From an uncultured Treponema sp. (lineage in GTDB: Bacteria > Spirochaetota > Spirochaetia > Treponematales > Treponemataceae): a stretch of 30,237 nucleotides of DNA. Each line of letters begins with the position of its first letter. The stretch's first letter is position 1. Both the position numbers and the translations under genes were made by a program. This document shows positions 13,903 through 21,725 of the stretch, one piece after another. Under the pieces are notes generated by a model. The model was given only the letters and a program-made list of their open reading frames with translations, made no database searches and was not told where the DNA came from. Where the stretch lies: NCBI GenBank assembly GCA_937900125.1, contig CALCEK010000166.1, forward strand, positions 1 through 30,237, given 5' to 3'.

Positions 13903-15180
13903 ATGGAATACAGTCAAAGTGAAGTTTTGCAATATGTTGCAGAAAATGATGTTAAGTTTATAAAACTCTTTTTTACCGATATTTTTGGCAATTTAAAGAG
14001 TATTTCAATACAACCCACATTGTTGCGCCGTGCTTTTTCGGAAGGAATTTCGTTTGACGCGAGCGCGATTCCTGGATTTTTAAATGTTGAAAAAAGCGAC
14101 CTTGTCCTGATTCCTGATTCTGCAACGCTTTCCGTTTTGCCGTGGCGACCTCAGCAGGGGCGGGTTTGCCGAATGTATTGTTCCATTTTTTATCCTGATG
14201 GAGCATCTTTTGAAGGCGATTCGCGGGGCATTTTAAAGAATGTCGTAAAAAATGTACAAGATGCGGGTTTTGATGTAAAAGTTGGAACTGAATGTGAGTT
14301 TTATCTTTTTAAACTCGATTCAGAAGGGAAACCGATTTTTGTTCCCCATGACACCGCGTCTTATTGCGATTTATCTCCGCTAGACAAAGGCGAAAATGTC
14401 CGCCGTGACATAATTTTGAATTTGGAACAATTGGGCATTGAACCAGAAACAAGCCACCACGAGTCAGGTCCAGGTCAAAATGAAATCGATTTTAAGTACA
14501 GTTCTGCGCTAAATGCGGCGGATAATTTTGCAACTTTTAAAAATACCGTTAAATCTGTGGCGTTCCAAGATGGACTTTTTGCAAGTTTTGCGCCAAAGCC
14601 AATCCAGGACAAAGCGGGGAGCGGTTTACACATAAATTTGTCGCTTTACAAAAATGGCGAAAATCTGATTGCAACAAAAAGCCCAGAAGCAAGCGCATTT
14701 GTTGCGGGAATTTTGCACCGAATCAGAGAAATTACGGTGTTTTTAAATCCATTTCCTTCCTCGTATCAGCGACTTGGAAAATGCGAAGCTCCAAAATATG
14801 TCAGCTGGTCGCGTCAAAATCGAAGTCAGCTCATTCGCCTTCCATTTGCCACAGGGGATTTTTCGCGCATAGAATTGCGTTCTCCTGACCCCACTTGTAA
14901 TCAGTATAGTGCTTTATCGCTCATAATTGCTGCGGGGCTAGAGGGCATTTTGCAAAAAGAAAAACTTCCTTGCGCAAAAGACATAAATGTTTACACTGCG
15001 GATAAAAGCGAACTTTGCGATTTACAAACTCTTCCTTCTAGCTTAAATTCGGGAGAAGAAAGTGCTTTATCTGTTGCCGAAAAAAGCGATTTTGTGCGTT
15101 CGGTTTTGGGCGAGCGATTTGTTGCATCGTATCTTGATTCAAAACGAAACTGCACCGAGCCTGATTTTGGCAAACTTTAG
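13903..15180 (+). CDS. glnA: Glutamine synthetase, type I
   Basis: Glutamine synthetase makes glutamine from glutamate, ammonia and ATP. The 425-residue protein carries the family signatures in order: FTDIFGNLKS near the N-terminus, VGTECEFYLF, HHESGPGQNEIDFKY, KAGSGLHINLSL, NRSQLIRLPFA and RIELRSPDPTCNQYSAL. The length and lack of the adenylylation-site extension point to the shorter GSI-alpha type, which is controlled by feedback and protein partners rather than adenylylation. It follows glmS by one base and precedes an ANTAR regulator, placing glutamine supply with a major glutamine consumer and a likely nitrogen regulator. Confidence 0.96.
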   Translation: MEYSQSEVLQYVAENDVKFIKLFFTDIFGNLKSISIQPTLLRRAFSEGISFDASAIPGFLNVEKSDLVLIPDSATLSVLPWRPQQGRVCRMYCSIFYPDGASFEGDSRGILKNVVKNVQDAGFDVKVGTECEFYLFKLDSEGKPIFVPHDTASYCDLSPLDKGENVRRDIILNLEQLGIEPETSHHESGPGQNEIDFKYSSALNAADNFATFKNTVKSVAFQDGLFASFAPKPIQDKAGSGLHINLSLYKNGENLIATKSPEASAFVAGILHRIREITVFLNPFPSSYQRLGKCEAPKYVSWSRQNRSQLIRLPFATGDFSRIELRSPDPTCNQYSALSLIIAAGLEGILQKEKLPCAKDINVYTADKSELCDLQTLPSSLNSGEESALSVAEKSDFVRSVLGERFVASYLDSKRNCTEPDFGKL

Positions 15181-15189
15181 GATTTTTTA

Positions 15190-15759
15190 ATGGATAGCGT
15201 TCTGATTGTAAGCAATACTGCGGACACAATGGCAATTATTGCCGACCTTTTGCGTTCTGAACGTTTTTCGCGGATTGCAACGGCGCAAAATGGGGCAGAA
15301 GCGCGCAGGATAATTATTGAAAGCGATTTTGACCTAATTATAATTGACTCTCCGTTGACAGACGAATTAGGCGATGACCTTTCTATGTCTGCCTCTGAAA
15401 AAACAACTGCGGGAATAATTTTGATTGTGAGCGCGATTGACGTTTTAGAAATCAGTTCACGGGTTGAAGAATACGGAGTTTTTGTTTTGCCAAAGCCAAT
15501 AAGTTCGGAGTTTTTTTATCAAGCTGCAAAATTACTTTCCGCAAGTCGCAAACGAGTAATGCACCTTGAAAACGAAAACAAAAAATTGCAGCAAAAAATA
15601 GAAGAAATTAGAATTGTTGACCGTGCAAAATTGATTTTAGTTCAAGTTTTGAAAATGTCTGAGCCACAAGCGCAGCATTATATAGAAAAACAAAGTATGA
15701 ATTTACGACAAACGCGCCTTGCTACAGCAGAAAATATTTTGCGAACTTACGAGCGTTAG
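15190..15759 (+). CDS. ANTAR-domain response regulator
   Basis: The 189-residue protein has a receiver-like domain (MDSVLIVSNTADTMA, acceptor region LIIIDSPLTDE, switch lysine in LPKPI) and a C-terminal ANTAR domain after a coiled-coil (about residues 118-189). The ANTAR helices read VDRAKLILVQVLKMSEPQAQ and QTRLATAENIL. ANTAR proteins bind paired RNA hairpins and prevent transcription termination, often of nitrogen genes (NasR, NasT, AmiR, EutV). Its place just after glnA fits nitrogen control. I see no convincing two-hairpin ANTAR target in the window. The ATG at 15190 is 9 nt after glnA; AGGA overlapping the glnA stop serves as ribosome binding site. Confidence 0.85.
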   Translation: MDSVLIVSNTADTMAIIADLLRSERFSRIATAQNGAEARRIIIESDFDLIIIDSPLTDELGDDLSMSASEKTTAGIILIVSAIDVLEISSRVEEYGVFVLPKPISSEFFYQAAKLLSASRKRVMHLENENKKLQQKIEEIRIVDRAKLILVQVLKMSEPQAQHYIEKQSMNLRQTRLATAENILRTYER

Positions 15760-15774
15760 TTTGGGAGACTGTTT

Positions 15775-17619
15775 ATGGATAACGCGGAAATTGACAATTT
15801 GGGACGAGGCTTACTTTTTTTTGGAAAAAGTTTTGTGCAAAAGTGTACAAAAGTTGAAGGGCAAAACGATGTTTTTTTGCTAGAAACAAGTGCGGTTTTA
15901 CGCAGAAAAAGTCAAATTGCTCCAAAACCTGGGCAGTTTTATCTTTTAAAAAGTGCCAAAAGTTCTGTGCAATTAAATCGCCCAATCAGCGTTTTTTATT
16001 CCGAAGAATCCATTGATTCTATGACGGGCTTAAAAAAAATCCTTTTGCGCTTTCTTATTTTGCAAAAAGGGAAGGGAACTAGCGAACTTTGCTCACTTTT
16101 GCCTGGAGATGAAATTGAGTTGATTGGTCCTTTGGGAAACAGTTTTTCTCTTCCGCTAGGTGTAAAACAAGAAGAATCAGACAAGCCTGAAATTTGCATT
16201 ATCGGAGGCGGAATTGGCGTTGCACCCGTTGCCAATTTTGCTTCTAGTTTACAAGATAAATCTTACGATTTTTTTGCGTGTTTTAGGCACGGATTTTATG
16301 GACTTGAAAACATAAAAGCTGCTTCGCTGACAATTACAACGGACGATGGCTCTGAGGGAACGCGCGGAATGTTGCCCGATGTTTTTAGCGCGGAAACAAT
16401 AAAAAATAAATCTTACAAGGTGATTTACGCTTGTGGTCCAGAGGCACTTCTTGCCTATGTAAAAAAGGTTTCTGAAGAAGCGGACTGCGAATGTTTTTTG
16501 AGCGTAGAAAAACACATGGCATGCGGAGTTGGTGCGTGTTTGGGTTGCACAATTCAAACAACGGACGGAATGTTGCGCGTTTGCAAAGATGGTCCTGTTT
16601 TTAATGCGAAAATTCTTCAATTCAAAAAGAATCAGAATCCGCAAAAACGGAACGCCCCGCTTGCTCCTACCGAAAAACCCGATGTGAGCGTACAAATTGC
16701 GGGAGTCCATTTTAAAAATCCTGTGATTGCTGCTTCGGGAACTTTTGGTTTTGGTCAAAATTATCGGGGTTTATTTGATGTGAATCTTTTAGGCGGAATT
16801 GTAGCAAAAGGTTGCACTGTAGAACCGCGAAACGGCAATTCTGGAGAACGCATTGTAGAGGTTTCTAGCGGAAACATCAATTCAATCGGGCTACAAAATC
16901 CTGGAATTGCTAATTTTATAAAAGACGAACTTCCGCGAATGTTAAAACTGTCTCCCGTTGCAATAGCAAATCTTGCAGGAAGCTCTTTGGAATCTTATGT
17001 TGAAGGGGCAAAATTGTTAGACAAAAGTGATGTTCCGCTGATTGAACTTAACATAAGTTGCCCAAATGTAAAATCTGGCGGACAAGCTTGGGGAATGAGT
17101 CCAGAATCAGCTTCTTGCGTTGTTTCTGCCGTGCGGGAGTGTACAAAAAAGCCGATTATTGTAAAACTTTCGCCAAATGCGCCCGACATTAAGGCGGTTG
17201 CCCTTGCGTGTATAAAATCAGGGGCGGACGCTTTAAGCCTTGTAAATACAATTCAGGCTGTTGCCATAGACATAGAAGCGGAAAAACCTGTGTTTGACAA
17301 TGTTCGTGCGGGTCTTTGCGGACCTGCCATAAAGCCTATTGCCTTGCGAATGGTTTACGATGTTGTTGAAGCGATAAATCAGTTACCAAAAAATTCTCGT
17401 GTTCCCGTAATCGGAATGGGCGGAATCCAAACTTGGCAAGATGCCGTTGAATTTATTTTGGCGGGTGCAAGTGCCATTCAAGTTGGAAGCGCGACTTTTA
17501 GCAATCCGCGGGCAATGTTAGAAATTATCGAAGGAATTTCTCATTTTATGAAAACACACGGTTATACTTCGATTTCGCAGTTTTGCGGCAAAGCGCAAGT
17601 CGTTCCTCCCGCTTCTTGA
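15775..17619 (+). CDS. pyrKD: Fused dihydroorotate dehydrogenase B (PyrK-PyrD)
   Basis: This 614-residue protein combines both subunits of NAD-dependent dihydroorotate dehydrogenase, which oxidises dihydroorotate to orotate in pyrimidine synthesis. Residues about 1-285 are PyrK: an FAD domain with LNRPISVF and KGKGTSELCSLLPGDEIE, an NAD domain with CIIGGGIGVAPV, and a 2Fe-2S motif CGVGACLGC plus a fourth Cys in RVCKDGPVF. After a linker of about 20 residues comes class 1B PyrD: VIAASGTFGFG, NSIGLQNPG, the catalytic loop NISCPNVKSGG with the expected Cys, and IPVIGMGGI-like VIGMGGIQTWQDA. Most bacteria encode the two subunits separately. The fusion is in one continuous frame. It follows the ANTAR gene by 15 nt. 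Confidence 0.95.
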   Translation: MDNAEIDNLGRGLLFFGKSFVQKCTKVEGQNDVFLLETSAVLRRKSQIAPKPGQFYLLKSAKSSVQLNRPISVFYSEESIDSMTGLKKILLRFLILQKGKGTSELCSLLPGDEIELIGPLGNSFSLPLGVKQEESDKPEICIIGGGIGVAPVANFASSLQDKSYDFFACFRHGFYGLENIKAASLTITTDDGSEGTRGMLPDVFSAETIKNKSYKVIYACGPEALLAYVKKVSEEADCECFLSVEKHMACGVGACLGCTIQTTDGMLRVCKDGPVFNAKILQFKKNQNPQKRNAPLAPTEKPDVSVQIAGVHFKNPVIAASGTFGFGQNYRGLFDVNLLGGIVAKGCTVEPRNGNSGERIVEVSSGNINSIGLQNPGIANFIKDELPRMLKLSPVAIANLAGSSLESYVEGAKLLDKSDVPLIELNISCPNVKSGGQAWGMSPESASCVVSAVRECTKKPIIVKLSPNAPDIKAVALACIKSGADALSLVNTIQAVAIDIEAEKPVFDNVRAGLCGPAIKPIALRMVYDVVEAINQLPKNSRVPVIGMGGIQTWQDAVEFILAGASAIQVGSATFSNPRAMLEIIEGISHFMKTHGYTSISQFCGKAQVVPPAS

Positions 17620-17644
17620 ACAAAATGTCAAAAAGTGTTAAAGT
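17616..17644 (+). promoter_or_regulatory. Candidate leaderless promoter of the RlmL-like gene
   Basis: TTGAAC (17616-17621, overlapping the pyrKD stop) and TAAAGT (17639-17644) are 17 nt apart; the -10 ends 6 nt before the ATG at 17651, which has no Shine-Dalgarno. Confidence 0.45.
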
Positions 17645-17650
17645 GTCAAT

Positions 17651-18838
17651 ATGTATATGTTCACAGCTTTGTGTGCGTTGGGTGCGGAAAAAATACTTGG
17701 CAACGAGCTAAAATTGCTCGGTTACAAATTGCAGGGGAACGCGCCAGGCAGGGTTCGTTTTGTAGGCGATGAACTTGCGCTTTACAGGACAAATTATTGT
17801 TTGCGAACGGCAGACCGCGTTTTTTTGTGCCTAGCCCATTACAAAGCTGAAAATTTTGATGATTTGTTTGACATTTGTTTTGACATTCCGTGGAATTTGT
17901 ACTTAAAAAAGGATTCCCGCGTGGTTGTGGACAAAGTGCGAATCTATAAAAGCAAATTAAATAGCGAACATTCAATCCAAAAAATCATTCAAAAATCGAT
18001 TTACAAAAAATTGGGCGAAGTTTGGAATATGAGCGTTTTTCCAGAAAGCGGTGAAACTGCAAATATTCGCATTTATATAGAAGAAAATGTTGTTTCGGTT
18101 TTGTTAGACACCAGCGGCGACCCGCTCCACAAACGTGGCTACCGCAAAGACGGTGGCGAAGCCCCCTTGCGCGAAACTCTTGCAGCGGTTTTGCTCCAAG
18201 AATTTATGTGGCGCAGAAAGACCCCGCTCCACGACCCTTTTTGCGGGAGCGGAACAATTCCCATAGAGGCAACTCTTTACGCTTACAATGTGGCTCCTGG
18301 TTTGGGACGGCATTTTGCTTATGAAAATTTGGCAATTTACGATAGTCAAAAGGCGCAGCAAGTTCAGCTAGAGGAAGCTGAAAAAATTCGCACCGATGTT
18401 CAATGCAAAATTACAGGGAGCGACATAAATCCCGCAACGGTGGATTTGGCTCGGCTAAATGCGGAACACGCTTGCGTAACTGCGGGGCGGGCTTTGCATC
18501 TTATTGGGAGCGATGTTCATCTTGAACGCCCAGATTTTATTGTGAGCGATTACACCGAACTTCGTGCGCCATACCCAGAGGGGCTATTGTTGTGCAATCC
18601 GCCCTATGGCGAGCGATTGGGGGACGTTTCTGAGGCGGAAAATTTGTATCGCAAAATGGCTTCTTTGTTTGCCGATTTTGAAGGTTGGAATATGGGATTT
18701 ATTACAAGCCGCGAACAATTTGAATCTTGCATTGGGAAAAAAGCTGATGTTTCAAAAAAACTAAAAGCTGGAAATTTTGACACCACGCTATATATGTATA
18801 GGGCAAATGTTCAGAATAATTCTAAAGGAAACCTTTAA
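17651..18838 (+). CDS. THUMP-domain rRNA methyltransferase, RlmL-type
   Basis: The 395-residue protein has the domain order of the RlmL/YpsC group, which methylates a guanine N2 in 23S rRNA: an N-terminal ferredoxin-like and THUMP region (about residues 1-160) for RNA binding, then a Rossmann methyltransferase. Visible motifs are RGYRKDGGEAPLRETLAA, the SAM-binding HDPFCGSGTIPIEA, TGSDINPATVDLA and the catalytic NPPYGERLG for N-methylation. It lacks the second RlmK methyltransferase half found in E. coli RlmL. It is the first gene of a likely operon with the TetR regulator, two bases downstream. An alternative ATG at 17657 would shorten it by two residues. Confidence 0.9.
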   Translation: MYMFTALCALGAEKILGNELKLLGYKLQGNAPGRVRFVGDELALYRTNYCLRTADRVFLCLAHYKAENFDDLFDICFDIPWNLYLKKDSRVVVDKVRIYKSKLNSEHSIQKIIQKSIYKKLGEVWNMSVFPESGETANIRIYIEENVVSVLLDTSGDPLHKRGYRKDGGEAPLRETLAAVLLQEFMWRRKTPLHDPFCGSGTIPIEATLYAYNVAPGLGRHFAYENLAIYDSQKAQQVQLEEAEKIRTDVQCKITGSDINPATVDLARLNAEHACVTAGRALHLIGSDVHLERPDFIVSDYTELRAPYPEGLLLCNPPYGERLGDVSEAENLYRKMASLFADFEGWNMGFITSREQFESCIGKKADVSKKLKAGNFDTTLYMYRANVQNNSKGNL

Positions 18839-18840
18839 AA

Positions 18841-19434
18841 ATGGCAGTTTTGGTAGAACATGATAAACGCAAACACGAAATCCTAGAAAAAGCTCTTGAA
18901 CTTTTTGTTGAAGAAGGTTATGAGGACGTAACTTTTCAAAAAATCGCTGACCGTTGCGGAATTACGCGCACAACACTTTATATTTATTTTAAGAATAAGC
19001 GCGAAATTTTTTTGTGGAGCATAAAACAGCTTATTTCGGGGCTTGAAGTTGACCTTGTTTCTCTTGTTGAGCGCGAAGATATTTCGACAAAATCCTGTTT
19101 GCTTGAAATGTTTAACACCATAATTGACCATTGTCAGCAAAACCAGCAACTATTCCGCATTTTGCTAAGTTATCTTTTGCAGTTGCAAAAAAGTGGCATT
19201 GATGTAAATGAGCGCGTTATGCGCCGTGTTATAAGAATGCAACATTTGTTAAACACCGTAATTATACGCGGACAAAAGCGCGGAGAAATTCAGCGTGGAA
19301 CCGTAAAAGAAATCAATGAACTTTTGTACAGCCTTGTAGAAAGCGCGATTTTTAAACTGTCCGTTTTAGGGCAAAGCAACATTGACTCTTCGCGTGCCGT
19401 TATAGCGTTTGCAATAAATTCCATTTGCTCGTAA
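18841..19434 (+). CDS. TetR/AcrR-family transcriptional regulator
   Basis: The 197-residue protein has the TetR N-terminal helix-turn-helix: ILEKALELFVEEGYEDVTFQ, then KIADRCGITRTTLYIYFKNK, which is a near-perfect family match. The remaining helical domain would bind an unknown ligand. The start at 18841 is two bases after the methyltransferase stop and is preceded by AAGGAAA. The next gene begins 8 nt after its stop, so it may regulate that membrane protease operon or itself. No operator palindrome is evident nearby. Confidence 0.93.
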   Translation: MAVLVEHDKRKHEILEKALELFVEEGYEDVTFQKIADRCGITRTTLYIYFKNKREIFLWSIKQLISGLEVDLVSLVEREDISTKSCLLEMFNTIIDHCQQNQQLFRILLSYLLQLQKSGIDVNERVMRRVIRMQHLLNTVIIRGQKRGEIQRGTVKEINELLYSLVESAIFKLSVLGQSNIDSSRAVIAFAINSICS

Positions 19435-19442
19435 GGAAAAAT

Positions 19443-20573
19443 ATGTTTTACGCTTTTGCCATTTCTATTGTTCCAATAATTGCCGTTTTGCTCTGTTTTA
19501 TTTTGCTCGTAAAAGAAATGAACGTGCTTCGCGGGATTTTTTCTTGCCTTTTGGGACTAATTGCCTTAATTCCTATAGAAATTATACTGATTTTTGCCTC
19601 AAAATTAGCGATTTTTTCGTCAATTTCGCAAGGGGCAATTTTACTTAGGTGCTTTGTACTCAACGGAATTGTAGAAGAAGGCATAAAAATGGCGGTTTTA
19701 GCCCTGCTTCCCGCAAAAAAAATGAGTGCGCGGGAGTTTTTGTGCTGTTCAATTTTGTGCGGATTTTCATTGGGGTGTTTTGAAACACTTTTGTATCTTA
19801 TAAACGGACAAAATATTGTTTTAAGATTATTTACAGCCGTTGTTGTGCATACAGCCTGCGCCGTTTTGGGCGGATTGTTTGTGTTTTGCTCAAGAAAAAA
19901 TCAGATTCCGTTTTTAGCTCCGATTTTTGCAGTTTTAACGCATACAGTTTACAATTATTTTGCAGGATTTGCGCCGCCAGTGCAGTATTTTTCATTTGCG
20001 GTGATTCTTTTTGCGATTCTTGAATGTAGAACGCAGTACCAAGGAGTAAAATCGATGGAAAAATCGGAAGGAAATGATGAAATTTCTTCTGCAAAAGAGA
20101 AAAGTGTTTTAAGTTTATTTTCAGGATTTTTTCAAAAAAATAAAAAGAATCAGATTGAAACAAAAATCGAATCAAAAACAGAAGAATCGGGGAGTTTACA
20201 ACAGTTGAATCAGGGCGAGCAATCCCAAAGAATCATAAAAAGCAAAGAAGTTTCGCTTGATGATTTTACAACCGCGCCTTTTGTTGGCGTGAACACGGAC
20301 GACGGCTTTAAAGATTACGCGCAGGGCTTACCAAAAATTGATGACCTTTTTAAAGATGACCTTGAATCGCCCACTTTTGAGCGCGAATCAAAAGAAAATG
20401 CGCCAAAACCGCAGAAAAAACGTGCAAGTGCAAAAAAATCAACTTCTACGGATTCTGAAACTGCGGAAAAAAAACCAAAACAACGTCGCACAAAAACCGT
20501 TGACGCTCAGACCGATGAAGCGCAAAAAACACCCACTGAAAGAAAAAAGCGAAATTCTGCAAAGAATTTGTAG
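19443..20573 (+). CDS. PrsW-family intramembrane protease with long Lys-rich tail
   Basis: The first 200 or so residues form seven or eight membrane helices carrying the PrsW/CPBP-like motifs: VEEGIKM (the EExxK motif), GFSLGCFETLLY, VVHTACAVLGG and LTHTVYNYF. PrsW proteases cut membrane proteins such as anti-sigma factors. The remaining 170 or so residues are a hydrophilic, probably disordered tail ending in Lys/Arg-rich runs (KPQKKRASAKKS, TERKKRNSAKNL), unusual for the family and possibly nucleic-acid or membrane binding. The ATG at 19443 is chosen because TAAGGAAAA precedes it; a TTG at 19425 would overlap the TetR gene. The stop codon lies inside a copy of the dispersed repeat at 20559, so the repeat supplied the C-terminus. 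Confidence 0.8.
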   Translation: MFYAFAISIVPIIAVLLCFILLVKEMNVLRGIFSCLLGLIALIPIEIILIFASKLAIFSSISQGAILLRCFVLNGIVEEGIKMAVLALLPAKKMSAREFLCCSILCGFSLGCFETLLYLINGQNIVLRLFTAVVVHTACAVLGGLFVFCSRKNQIPFLAPIFAVLTHTVYNYFAGFAPPVQYFSFAVILFAILECRTQYQGVKSMEKSEGNDEISSAKEKSVLSLFSGFFQKNKKNQIETKIESKTEESGSLQQLNQGEQSQRIIKSKEVSLDDFTTAPFVGVNTDDGFKDYAQGLPKIDDLFKDDLESPTFERESKENAPKPQKKRASAKKSTSTDSETAEKKPKQRRTKTVDAQTDEAQKTPTERKKRNSAKNL

Positions 20574-20611
20574 ATGCTTCGGGTAGCAACGCCTATTGCG
20601 CTCAACATGAT
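20559..20611. repeat. Dispersed palindromic repeat, copy 2
   Basis: GCAAAGAATTTGTAGATGCTTCG followed, after a 17-nt insertion, by GCGCTCAACATGATGG matches the copies at 1244 and 29745. It overlaps the last codons and stop of the PrsW-like gene. Just beyond, ATGGGGC (20610-20616) and GCCCCAT (20647-20653) form a 7-bp inverted repeat in the space before the convergent AraC gene, where a bidirectional terminator would be expected. Confidence 0.7.
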
Positions 20612-20676
20612 GGGGCATGGTAGCAGTGTGCCACGTTGCAAAGTTAGCCCCATTACAGCCTTCGCACAGTAGTATT

Positions 20677-21504
20677 TTAAATTTGTGATATCTGTTCTAA
20701 ATTGCTATAGTTTTTTAATTGTTTTCTGTAGTCACTAGGGCTTGTGCCTGTTACCTTGCTAAAGACATGACTAAAGTAAAAAGCATTTTGATAGCCTAGC
20801 TGCTGAGAAATCTCTCCTATAGAATATGTTGTTGTGCGCAGTATGCGACAGGCTTCTCTTACTTTGAGCGATGTATGATATTTTTGAAGCGAAATATGCT
20901 TTTGTTCTTTAAATACAGATTCTAAATACTTTGAGCTAAGATTAAATTCTTCTGCAAGTTTTTGCGAGTCAAAGGGGAGTGCTATAATTTTTTCAAGATA
21001 GGCGGCAAGTCGCTCTGTTAGTTGTTCCTTTGCAGTTGTAATAGAAACTTTAAAAAACTTAATATCTACAAGCAAGAGGTAGAGAGTTGCTTTTAGTTTA
21101 TAAACGTCTTTTGAATTTTGAGTGGAGGTATTCTTTATCAGTTTAAGCAAATTTTCTTCCACTTCGGAATACAAAAGTCCTGACACTTTTTTGGGAAGAA
21201 TTAGCGAATTGCTACTCTGTAAGTTTTCCTCTGGAAGTGTAAAATGAATATAGCCCCATTCTGTTCCTGTCTCTACAAGTTCACTTCCCCAATGGTGCTT
21301 TTTTGTTTTTAAAAAAATCAATTCTCCTGACAAAACTGTATACTGTACATCTTCTTCTATAACAGTTATTTTTCCGCTTATTACATAGAGCAACACATTA
21401 AACGGAAGAATCCTGTCTGGATGAAGAAAAGGCGTGTGGCAAGTTACCCGCCCTGCTTCTATCAGAGAAGGTAGTACGTCTTTGCCGAGTACAATTTCAT
21501 TCAT
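20677..21504 (-). CDS. AraC-family transcriptional regulator
   Basis: The 275-residue protein has an N-terminal cupin-like sensing domain (about residues 1-150; LYVISGKITVIEEDVQY, LIFLKTKKHHWG) and a C-terminal AraC DNA-binding domain with two helix-turn-helix motifs: SQKLAEEFNLSSKYLESVFK and the signature SIGEISQQLGYQNAFYFSHV followed by FSKVTGTSPSDYRKQ. It is divergent from the sugar ABC importer genes, 221 nt away, so it very likely activates them in response to the sugar. A strong promoter ends 8 nt before its ATG. Confidence 0.94.
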   Translation of the reverse strand: MNEIVLGKDVLPSLIEAGRVTCHTPFLHPDRILPFNVLLYVISGKITVIEEDVQYTVLSGELIFLKTKKHHWGSELVETGTEWGYIHFTLPEENLQSSNSLILPKKVSGLLYSEVEENLLKLIKNTSTQNSKDVYKLKATLYLLLVDIKFFKVSITTAKEQLTERLAAYLEKIIALPFDSQKLAEEFNLSSKYLESVFKEQKHISLQKYHTSLKVREACRILRTTTYSIGEISQQLGYQNAFYFSHVFSKVTGTSPSDYRKQLKNYSNLEQISQI

Positions 21505-21512
21505 ACCTGTAA

Positions 21513-21541
21513 ATTATATATTAAAAACGGTATTTTGTAAA
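21513..21541 (-). promoter_or_regulatory. Promoter of the AraC-family gene
   Basis: TTTACA (21541-21536) and a perfect TATAAT (21518-21513) on the minus strand are 17 nt apart. Only TTACAGGT lies between the -10 and the ATG, so the leader is at most one or two bases. Confidence 0.7.
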
Positions 21542-21560
21542 TGCTTGCTTAGAAAATTTA

Positions 21561-21612
21561 TATGTAGTGGCGAATTATGTCTATGTTAAATATTAATTTC
21601 TGCCCTTATACT
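21561..21612 (+). promoter_or_regulatory. Control region of the sugar importer operon
   Basis: TATACT (21607-21612) is a good -10, but no acceptable -35 lies 16-18 nt upstream, as expected of an activator-dependent promoter. TATGT occurs three times just upstream, at 21561, 21576 and 21582, and may mark AraC-type binding sites. The leader to the binding-protein ATG would be about 105 nt and ends in GAGGAGG. Confidence 0.45.
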
Positions 21613-21725
21613 AAATTTATAAAGAACAAGAAATGCTGATATGTATCAAAAAATAGGGAAATTTGAGTTTAAAACTGCTATTTTATAGGGTTTTAAACAT
21701 CACATTTAATATTTGAGGAGGATGT

